From contig UFRQ01000003.1 in NCBI GenBank assembly GCA_900444965.1, forward strand, positions 372,001 through 436,000: a DNA stretch of 64,000 bases, read 5' to 3'. The stretch's first letter is position 1, and each line of letters begins with the position of its first letter. This DNA is from [Actinobacillus] rossii (GTDB lineage: Bacteria > Pseudomonadota > Gammaproteobacteria > Enterobacterales > Pasteurellaceae). The notes below the pieces were generated by a model that was not told the origin of the DNA, ran no database searches, and worked only from the letters and a program-made list of their open reading frames with translations. Position numbers and translations under genes: made by a program. Shown one piece after another: positions 57,160 through 64,000 of this stretch.

Positions 57160-58838
57160 CTTTAACCGCTTTTTTGTTGTATTGACGCTCAGCTTAACGC
57201 TGGGCGTTGCTTATGCAAAGGTGGAAACCGGCCACTTATTCGTGCATTTATCTGATGCAATGGCGGAAGTGAAAAAAAGGGGAAAGTGCAAAATCTCAGC
57301 CCTATTTGACCGCTTTACAGCAAGATTTTGAAGCGATCTCAAGCCATCAATCGCAAGCAGGACAAGCGGTCAGTTCTTCGCTGAAAATTGCGATTGCTCA
57401 ACCTGATTTAGCCCATTTTGAGCAACTTTCCAAGGCTCTTTATGCCTTTGAAAAAGAGCAAAATCCCATAGATTACGAACAGAAACGTCAGCAATTTGCT
57501 AAACGAGTGATGCCTGTTTATCAGAAACTGTTGCAAGCGGCACAGAAACAGGATTTAGATGCGGTTCAACAAACCTATAAACGGTTTAACCAAACCTGGA
57601 CGCTGAATGAAAAAGTGGTGCGAGAAACCAGTCTTGGACATTACGGGCAGATTGAAACAGCGATGACCTTGCTGCGAATTGCGATGTTGTCTGAACCGGT
57701 AAATTTCCCTGAAATGCAAACACAAGCGGTCAAATTAGGCGATGCTTTAGCGGATTTTAAATCGGGCAAACAGTTACAACCACAAGCGGTGCAAGCCGAT
57801 GCTCCTACCACATTGAAAGACGGCATTGCATTGCTGGAAAAAAGTTATCAAGCCTTTAGCGAAAACCAGATTTCTCAAGGGCAAGCGGACATTACGCTCT
57901 TTATTCAGCAATGGGCAGTCTTTGAAGGGGAAGTGCGAACAAGGGATGGTGCGTTATATAATCGGGTGGAAAGCGATTTACCAGTCATTTTGGTGAAGGG
58001 CAATCAGGCAGAAAATCTAGTACATTTCAGAACCTTACTTGACGATTTGCAACGGCTCGATTTAGCTTCAAGCTATGGCATTGTTGATGCAATGTTGATT
58101 TTATTGCGTGAAGGAACGGAAGCCTTATTGATTATTATGGCATTGCTTACCACCCTAAATGTAGCCAACCAACCCCAAGCAAGACGCTGGGTTTATGTTG
58201 GGGCTGGATTGGGCGTTGTAGCAAGTATTTTCGGAGCCATTGCCTTGCAACAACTTTTCCCAGCCATTTCTGCAGGCACAAACCGTGAAATTCTCGAAGG
58301 TGCGGTGGGAATTGTGGCAGTTTTAATGATGCTCTTTGTCGGGGCGTGGCTGAATAGTAAGGCCACGCTCAAAGGCTGGCAAAACTTTATCAATAAACAG
58401 GTTGCCCAAGCCCTTGCTACTGGGAGCTTATTCTCAATGTTGGCGTTGAGTTTCTTGTCAGTCTTTCGAGAAGGGGCAGAAACCATCTTATTCTACGCAG
58501 GAATGTTGCCGTTAATGACGATGCAAGATTTCTTGCTGGGGATCTTATCTGCCCTTATTTTGTTAACGATAATGGCGTGGGCGATGCAACGCTTTTCCCA
58601 TAAATTGCCGATCCATCATCTATTCAAGGTGATGACTGTCTTGATCTACGGGCTTGGCTTTAAAATCCTTGGGGTCAGTATTCAAGCATTGCAACTGACA
58701 CAAATGCTACCACGCCATATTATTGACGGACTGCCGAATATCAGTGCCATTGGCTTTTATGCTTCAATGGAAGGACTGGCGGCACAGCTGGTTTATTTAG
58801 CGTTAATTCCTGTGGTAGTAAGGCTAATGCAGAAATAG
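57160..58838 (+). pseudogene. efeU: FTR1-type iron permease EfeU, main part, frameshifted
   Basis: Ferrous/ferric iron permease with an N-terminal periplasmic domain. After the IS the frame reads RFFVVLTLSLTLGVAYAKVETGHLF, then hits an extra A in the A7 run at 57272-57278. Dropping one A gives EVKKGESAKSQPYLTALQQDF and continues to the end. About 260 residues of periplasmic EfeO-like helices precede seven membrane helices with two REGxE iron motifs: LREGTEALLIIM and FREGAETILFYAG. The permease part (from 57306) is intact but has no good start. Three Apl-type uptake sequences lie in it. Confidence 0.82.
57362..57790 (+). repeat. Three Apl-type DNA uptake sequences in efeU
   Basis: ACAAGCGGT occurs at 57362-57370, 57722-57730 and 57782-57790. 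The first two continue with C, giving the full Apl consensus ACAAGCGGTC. This motif is the uptake signal of the Actinobacillus/Mannheimia branch. Elsewhere in the window I saw it only once in ngt (62262-62270) and once in rbsB (43849-43857). Confidence 0.85.
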
Positions 58839-58860
58839 ACTTTTCTCTAACTAAACGTTA

Positions 58861-58890
58861 ACCGCACTTCGTAGAAGATAAAAGTGCGGT
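58861..58890. terminator. Bidirectional terminator, inverted uptake-sequence pair
   Basis: ACCGCACTT and AAGTGCGGT pair around a 12-nt loop, between convergent efeU and the Kef gene, with TATTTTTC following. Confidence 0.82.
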
Positions 58891-58898
58891 TATTTTTC

Positions 58899-60701
58899 TT
58901 AATGTTTCTTATTGATAATTTGTTGCACTTCAACCATTAATTCTTGATCGACTTCTAACGCGATTTTGATTAATTCTGCATTTTCAAAAGACGCAATTTT
59001 CGGATCATAAACTTCAGCCATGAGCTTGATAGTGTGACGATCTTTGTCGTAATAAGTTTCTGCAATTTCATTCACGACTTCCGAATCCATTCCTAAAGAA
59101 AGCAAGGCTTTTTTACCTGTACGTAAGGCTGAGTCAAAAGTTTCTCGCACCTGAATATCCGCACCTGCATTATATAAATCAAAGACAGATAGACGATCAT
59201 AGGCCCGTGCAATGATTTTAATTTGTGGATTCATTTTACGCGCTAATTCCACAATATGTAACGCTTGATATTTGTCATCAATAGCCACAATCAAGAGCTC
59301 CGCATGTTCAACACCCGCAGCATGCAAGAGTTCAGGTCGGGTTGCATCACCATAATAGCTTTTCACACCACTCTTTTTCATATTAGCGATTAAGAGTGCA
59401 TCTTTATCAATAATCGTTGGATGATGCCCAGTCATAACCAGCATTTGATTAATAATCTGCCCAAATCGACCCAATCCAACAAGGACTGTTGGGTGTTGTT
59501 CTTCAATATGATCAGCCGCCTTTTCTTGTTTCTTTGGTAAACGAGGAATAATGTATTTTTTATGTAGAATAATACCAATCGGCGTTAATACCATAGACAA
59601 TACAACAATCGCGGTCATATTTGCTTGTACTTCTCCACTAATAACACCTTTATCAGCAGCGGCAGCAAAAAGCACAAACGCAAATTCCCCACCTTGTGCC
59701 ATCACAATCATACGATCAATCGAATTAGCATGGCTGGTTCGAGTCACGCGAGCGACAAGATAAATACATAACCCTTTGACAAACATAAAACTTAACACGC
59801 CAGCGATAATTAAGCCCCAGTTTTCCATCACTACGGTTAAATTTAAGGACATACCAACGCCTAAGAAAAATAATCCGAGTAATAAACCGCGAAATGGTTC
59901 GACGTCTGCTTCAAGCTGATGGCGGAAACTAGACTCAGATAGCAATACACCCGCTACAAATGCCCCCATTGCCATGGATAACCCGCCCTCTTCCATTAAT
60001 AAAGCAGAACCCAAAACAACAAGCAATGCAGCTGCCGTCATCACTTCTCTATTTTTCGTTTTGGCTAATATTTTAAATAATGGGTTTAATAACCAAAGTC
60101 CAACGCCCACTAGAACAGCAATAGAAACGCCTGCTAAGGCAATTTTTTGCCATAATGGATCACTAGATTCGACTTGGTTTGGCGATAAGAATGTAACGAC
60201 TGCAAGCAAAGGAACGATTAATAAATCTTCAAATAACAGAATAGAAACGATACTTTGTCCACGTGCTGTAGCGATATCCCCACGATCATTAAGTTCTTGC
60301 ATAACAATAGCCGTTGAAGTCAACACAAAGCCCGATGCACTCACAAAAGCAACACGCCAATCAAACCCAAATACTATGGCAAGCCCAGTTAATGCTGTAG
60401 TACAAAGTCCAATCTGAAAAGCTCCCAAACAGAAAATATGATTGCGTAATCCCCAAATATGAGAGGGTTTCATTTCAAGTCCGATAATAAACAAGAACAT
60501 TACCACCCCCAACTCAGCAAGATGAATAATGCCTTCTGGATCAGTAAATATCGCGAAACCAAACGGCCCGATGACTAACCCCGCAGCTAAATATCCCAAT
60601 ACCGAACCAAGCCCTAACCGTTTAAATAACGGCACAGCAATCACCGCAGCAGTCAATAAAGTCACTACACTTACCAGTTGATTTGCACCTTCCGCAGCCA
60701 T
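58899..60701 (-). CDS. Kef-type K+/H+ antiporter with RCK (TrkA-N) domain
   Basis: Ligand-gated potassium efflux system of the CPA2 family, 600 residues. About thirteen membrane helices with the exchanger core ([31 protein letters not shown]), then a cytoplasmic NAD-binding domain [16 protein letters not shown] (about 402-417) and TrkA-C-like tail. KefB and KefC protect against electrophiles when glutathione adducts form. A kefF/kefG ancillary gene is not adjacent. Divergent from rimO. Which of KefB or KefC it corresponds to is not clear. Confidence 0.9.
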   Translation of the reverse strand: MAAEGANQLVSVVTLLTAAVIAVPLFKRLGLGSVLGYLAAGLVIGPFGFAIFTDPEGIIHLAELGVVMFLFIIGLEMKPSHIWGLRNHIFCLGAFQIGLCTTALTGLAIVFGFDWRVAFVSASGFVLTSTAIVMQELNDRGDIATARGQSIVSILLFEDLLIVPLLAVVTFLSPNQVESSDPLWQKIALAGVSIAVLVGVGLWLLNPLFKILAKTKNREVMTAAALLVVLGSALLMEEGGLSMAMGAFVAGVLLSESSFRHQLEADVEPFRGLLLGLFFLGVGMSLNLTVVMENWGLIIAGVLSFMFVKGLCIYLVARVTRTSHANSIDRMIVMAQGGEFAFVLFAAAADKGVISGEVQANMTAIVVLSMVLTPIGIILHKKYIIPRLPKKQEKAADHIEEQHPTVLVGLGRFGQIINQMLVMTGHHPTIIDKDALLIANMKKSGVKSYYGDATRPELLHAAGVEHAELLIVAIDDKYQALHIVELARKMNPQIKIIARAYDRLSVFDLYNAGADIQVRETFDSALRTGKKALLSLGMDSEVVNEIAETYYDKDRHTIKLMAEVYDPKIASFENAELIKIALEVDQELMVEVQQIINKKH

Positions 60702-60875
60702 AAATTCTCCCTAATAAAAATCACTCTCTGTTTGTTAAATTTGTTATATGCACTTCGCACAATAATGGTTTCTACAACCTTTACAAAACCTTTACGCTTA
60801 ATATATCGCCTTTTCAGAGAGAGTTCGGTAAAATATTCTCTCGAAATAACGTTATTTACTGGAAATTTTCTATTT

Positions 60876-62207
60876 ATGTCTAAAACTCCCAATATCGGTT
60901 TTGTCAGTCTTGGTTGCCCTAAAAATTTAGTGGATTCCGAACGTATTCTGACAGAGTTACGCACCGATGGCTATAATATTATTCCAACTTATGAAGATGC
61001 CGATTTAGTGATTGTCAACACCTGTGGTTTTATTGACTCTGCGGTACAAGAATCTTTAGAAGCGATTGGCGAAGCACTAGAAGCCAATGGTAAAGTGTTG
61101 GTAACAGGGTGCTTGGGCGCAAAAGAAGACCAAATTCGTGAAGTACATCCTAAAGTTTTAGAAATTACCGGGCCGCATGCTTATGAAGCCGTGATGGAAC
61201 ACGTACATAAATATGTACCTAAACCAGCATATAACCCTTATGTAAACCTTGTGCCAAGCCAAGGTGTAAAACTGACACCAAAACATTATGCTTATTTAAA
61301 AATTTCGGAAGGCTGTGATCATCATTGTACATTCTGTATTATTCCATCCTTACGTGGCAAATTAGACAGTCGACCAATCACACAAGTTTTAGATGAAGCC
61401 AAACGTCTTGTAGATTCAGGTGTAAAAGAGCTTCTAGTGGTATCGCAAGATACTTCTGCTTATTCTCTTGATCAAAGTAAAGAAACTCAAAATAAAACTG
61501 TGTTTTGGAACGGTATGCCGATTAAAAATAATTTAATCACCTTATGCCAAATGCTCGGTACACTCGGTATTTGGGTACGATTACATTATGTCTATCCCTA
61601 TCCACATGTAGATGATTTAATTCCATTAATGGCGGAAGGCAAACTCTTGCCTTATTTGGATATTCCATTGCAACATGCAAGCCCCAAAATCTTAAAAGCG
61701 ATGAAACGTCCCGGCTCGGTTGAACGCGTGTTAGAGCGTATTAAAAAATGGCGTGGAATTTGTCCTGAATTAACCTTACGCTCGACCTTTATTGTGGGTT
61801 TCCCAGGTGAAACAGAAGAGGATTTCCAAGCATTATTAGGTTTCTTACAAGAAGCCCAACTTGATCGTGTAGGCTGTTTTAAATTTAGTCCTGTAGAGGG
61901 TGCGCAAGCAACTGAGATGGATGAACAAGTGCCTGAAGATGTGAAAGAAGAGCGTTTCCAACGCTTTATGGCATTACAACAACAAATTTCGGCAGCACGC
62001 CTGCAACAAAAAATAGGTAAAACGCTGAAAGTGATTGTTGATGAAATAGATGATGAAGGTATTATCGGCCGTTCAATGGCTGATGCACCAGAAGTTGATG
62101 GTGTAGTTTATATTGATAATTTAAGTGAAAGTGCGGTGAAAATTGGTGATGTTTTAGATGTTAAAATTACCAATGCCGACGAATATGATTTATGGGGAAC
62201 CTGTTAG
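60876..62207 (+). CDS. rimO: Ribosomal protein uS12 methylthiotransferase
   Basis: Radical-SAM enzyme that methylthiolates Asp88 of ribosomal protein S12. 444 residues from [13 protein letters not shown]. The frame extends further upstream, but into promoter DNA. Order: UPF0004 domain with cluster Cys residues (SLGCPKN, NTCGF, TGCLG), radical-SAM motif [10 protein letters not shown] (about 145-154), and C-terminal TRAM domain from about 378. It lies 13 bp before ngt, with a good ribosome site between, so the two form an operon. An uptake sequence is at 62129-62137. Confidence 0.96.
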   Translation: MSKTPNIGFVSLGCPKNLVDSERILTELRTDGYNIIPTYEDADLVIVNTCGFIDSAVQESLEAIGEALEANGKVLVTGCLGAKEDQIREVHPKVLEITGPHAYEAVMEHVHKYVPKPAYNPYVNLVPSQGVKLTPKHYAYLKISEGCDHHCTFCIIPSLRGKLDSRPITQVLDEAKRLVDSGVKELLVVSQDTSAYSLDQSKETQNKTVFWNGMPIKNNLITLCQMLGTLGIWVRLHYVYPYPHVDDLIPLMAEGKLLPYLDIPLQHASPKILKAMKRPGSVERVLERIKKWRGICPELTLRSTFIVGFPGETEEDFQALLGFLQEAQLDRVGCFKFSPVEGAQATEMDEQVPEDVKEERFQRFMALQQQISAARLQQKIGKTLKVIVDEIDDEGIIGRSMADAPEVDGVVYIDNLSESAVKIGDVLDVKITNADEYDLWGTC

Positions 62208-62210
62208 GTT

Positions 62211-62215
62211 AGGAG
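62211..62215 (+). promoter_or_regulatory. Ribosome-binding site of ngt
   Basis: AGGAG, five bases before the ATG at 62221 and four bases after the rimO stop. It supports this start and co-translation with rimO. Confidence 0.85.
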
Positions 62216-62220
62216 CATAT

Positions 62221-64000
62221 ATGGCTGAAGAACAAAAAAAACCAAATGTGGAACGCTTTGAACAAGCGGTCGCGGCAAAGAACTATGAAGCCGCTTGCAC
62301 TGAGCTATTAGATATTTTAGGCAAGTTAGATAATAATTTTGGCAGCATCTCGAATATCGAATTTATTATGCCAACACAACTGGCTGAGCCCGCATTAGAA
62401 TATGATCGTGTGATACATTTTTGCACACGCATGGCAACAGCAATTAGTACATTATTTAGCGACAAAGCGTTAATTATTTCTGACAGTGGTGCAATTCGCT
62501 TTTTCTCATTGCAACGTTGGTTGAATATGATTTTTGCCTCATCACCTTACGTGAATACTGACCATGTGTTACAAGTTTATAATTTAAATGCGGCAAACAA
62601 TAATCCCAATGATCTTCAGCTCGATGGAACAAAAGAGTCATTAGTTAAATTCTGCATCCTTTATTTGCCTGAATCCAATTTAAATGTCAATTTAGATGCC
62701 CTTTGGCAAATTAACCCTGAAGTCTGCGCTTCACTGTGTTTTGCCTTACAATCTGCGCGTTTTATTGGAACACAAGCTGCTTTTTCAAAACGTGCGAAGA
62801 TTCTACAATGGTTTCCAGAAAAGCTTGCACAAATTAAGAACCTCAATAACTTGCCAAACAGTATTAGCCATGATGTGTATATGCATTGTAGCTACGATGT
62901 GGCACAAAACAAACATTGGGTAAAAAATGCCTTAAACCAAGTGATTTGCCGTCATATCGAAGAATTAGGTTGGCAAGATCGTGACGTTTCAACAGTTGGT
63001 TATCAAAATGGAAAACCGGTTATGGTCGTTGTGTTAGAACATTTCCATTCTGCACACTCCATTTATCGTACACATTCCACATCAATGATTGCAGCACGTG
63101 AACATTTCCATTTAATTGGCTTAGGTAATTCACAAGTTGATCAATTGGGACAAGAAGTTTTCGATGAATTCCATTTAATTGAAGGCGATCATCTGTTAGA
63201 TAAAATGAATTTTGTGCGTAATATCTGTGAAACCAATAAAGCTGCTATTTTATATATGCCTTCTATTGGCATGGATTTATTGCCAATCTTTTTGAGTAAT
63301 ACCCGTATTGCCCCAATTCAGGCCATCGCATTAGGTCACCCTGCAACGACTCATTCACCATTTATTGAATATGTCATTGTAGAAGATGACTACGTAGGTT
63401 CAGAAGCTTGTTTTAGTGAAACGTTATTACGTTTACCAAAAGATGCATTGCCATATGTACCGTCAGCGTTAGCACCAAAAACCGTAAACTATCAATTACG
63501 TGAAAAACCAGATGTCGTGAATATTGGTATCGCATCTACAACCATGAAATTAAATCCGTATTTCTTGGAAGCATTAAAGGCCATTCGCGATCGTGCCAAA
63601 GTAAAAGTCCATTTCCATTTTGCATTAGGCCAATCACATGGTGTAACCCACCCTTATGTAGAACGATTTATTAAAACTTATTTAGGGAAAGATGCGACCG
63701 CACACGCACACTTACCATACCATGCGTATTTAGACGTGCTAAATCGCTGTGATATGATGGTAAACCCATTCCCATTCGGCAACACCAACGGCATTATTGA
63801 TATGGTTACATTAGGCTTAGTCGGCATCTGCAAAACGGGAGCCGAGGTACACGAGCATATCGACGAAGGGTTGTTTAAACGCTTAGGTTTACCGGAATGG
63901 CTGATTGCCAATACTGTGGACGAATATGTTGAACGCGCCATTCGTTTAGCCGAAAACCACGAAGAACGTTTAGCATTACGTCGTCATATTATTGAAAACA
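62221..64000 (+). CDS. ngt: Cytoplasmic N-glycosyltransferase (HMW1C-like, GT41), cut by the window end
   Basis: Transfers glucose (from UDP-Glc) to Asn in N-x-S/T sequons of surface proteins before export. 593 codons are seen and no stop, and relatives are about 620 residues, so roughly 30 are missing. N-terminal AAD-like helical domain, then two Rossmann-like halves. UDP-sugar motifs: TMKLNPYFLEAL (Lys443) and NPFPFGNTNGIIDMVTLGL (Asp527), which fit Lys441 and Asp525 of the Actinobacillus pleuropneumoniae enzyme shifted by two. Also REHFHLIGLG and AIALGHPATTHSPFIEYVI. An Apl-type uptake sequence lies near the start. No HMW-type adhesin gene is in the window. rimO-ngt linkage matches A. pleuropneumoniae. 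Confidence 0.93.
   Translation, partial: MAEEQKKPNVERFEQAVAAKNYEAACTELLDILGKLDNNFGSISNIEFIMPTQLAEPALEYDRVIHFCTRMATAISTLFSDKALIISDSGAIRFFSLQRWLNMIFASSPYVNTDHVLQVYNLNAANNNPNDLQLDGTKESLVKFCILYLPESNLNVNLDALWQINPEVCASLCFALQSARFIGTQAAFSKRAKILQWFPEKLAQIKNLNNLPNSISHDVYMHCSYDVAQNKHWVKNALNQVICRHIEELGWQDRDVSTVGYQNGKPVMVVVLEHFHSAHSIYRTHSTSMIAAREHFHLIGLGNSQVDQLGQEVFDEFHLIEGDHLLDKMNFVRNICETNKAAILYMPSIGMDLLPIFLSNTRIAPIQAIALGHPATTHSPFIEYVIVEDDYVGSEACFSETLLRLPKDALPYVPSALAPKTVNYQLREKPDVVNIGIASTTMKLNPYFLEALKAIRDRAKVKVHFHFALGQSHGVTHPYVERFIKTYLGKDATAHAHLPYHAYLDVLNRCDMMVNPFPFGNTNGIIDMVTLGLVGICKTGAEVHEHIDEGLFKRLGLPEWLIANTVDEYVERAIRLAENHEERLALRRHIIEN

Noticed and set aside
57071..57331. A plus-strand open frame from inside the IS into efeU, as a separate gene
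   Set aside because: Its first part is antisense to the transposase and its second part is the efeU signal peptide and N-terminus. It is a chance in-frame junction and is described under efeU.
60678..60875. A 66-codon N-terminal extension of RimO
   Set aside because: It would overlap the Kef start region and has no RimO similarity. [13 protein letters not shown] is the usual start.

Overview
The window comes from a Pasteurellaceae chromosome of the Haemophilus/Aggregatibacter branch. The best evidence is the dispersed 9-mer AAGTGCGGT (Hin-type DNA uptake sequence), which I count roughly 55 to 60 times by eye on both strands. It often forms inverted pairs that serve as intergenic terminators. 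AT-rich DNA, H. influenzae-like neighbourhoods (focA-pflB, hinT-ycfL-nagZ, recO-rlmD-relA, rimO-ngt) and a cytoplasmic N-glycosyltransferase gene fit an Aggregatibacter species best. The species call is inference. No rRNA, tRNA, CRISPR array or prophage was seen.

Layout. 0-3.8 kb: a SatP/YaaH acetate transporter gene broken by two frameshifts, a patatin-like protein and a BCCT osmolyte transporter. 3.9-5.2 kb: an intact IS256-family element. 5.2-10.3 kb: a MerR regulator with a zinc-type CDF exporter and a textbook 19-bp-spacer promoter, an alpha/beta hydrolase, and a LysR regulator next to pirin, DoxX and FMN-reductase genes. 10.3-18.2 kb: metE with a MetJ operator, an old-yellow-enzyme/nitroreductase pair, pflB and focA. 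18.4-31.6 kb: housekeeping genes hinT, ycfL-like, nagZ, fmt, rsmB, nagA, an OPT transporter, tex, tal, ftsY and rsmD. 31.6-41.5 kb: potD, a PuuB-like oxidase, hldD, mioC, a Nudix hydrolase, a LacI-controlled three-gene PTS, a sulfur-uptake pair and rluE. 41.5-47.3 kb: the ribose operon rbsDACBKR with RbsR and CRP sites. 47.5-53.6 kb: recO, rlmD, relA, dgkA, a SIMPL-domain protein and slyD. 53.8-58.8 kb: an efeO-efeB-efeU iron-uptake operon carrying several lesions and a second IS256 copy. 58.9-64 kb: a Kef-type K+/H+ antiporter, rimO and the start of ngt.

The most informative region is the efe locus. Removing the second IS copy and one of its 8-bp target duplications restores a clean efeU start (Shine-Dalgarno plus ATG inside the end of efeB) and a signal peptide, so the IS sits inside efeU. 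Separate single-base indels break efeO and efeU, the efeO start is ATA, and EfeB lacks the twin arginine. The efeU gene also carries three copies of the other family-specific uptake sequence, ACAAGCGGT (Apl type), and none of the local type, which suggests transfer from the Actinobacillus/Mannheimia branch followed by decay.

Five single-base indels are inferred in all (two in satP, one each in efeO, efeU and IS copy 2). Some could be sequencing or assembly errors, and each is flagged.
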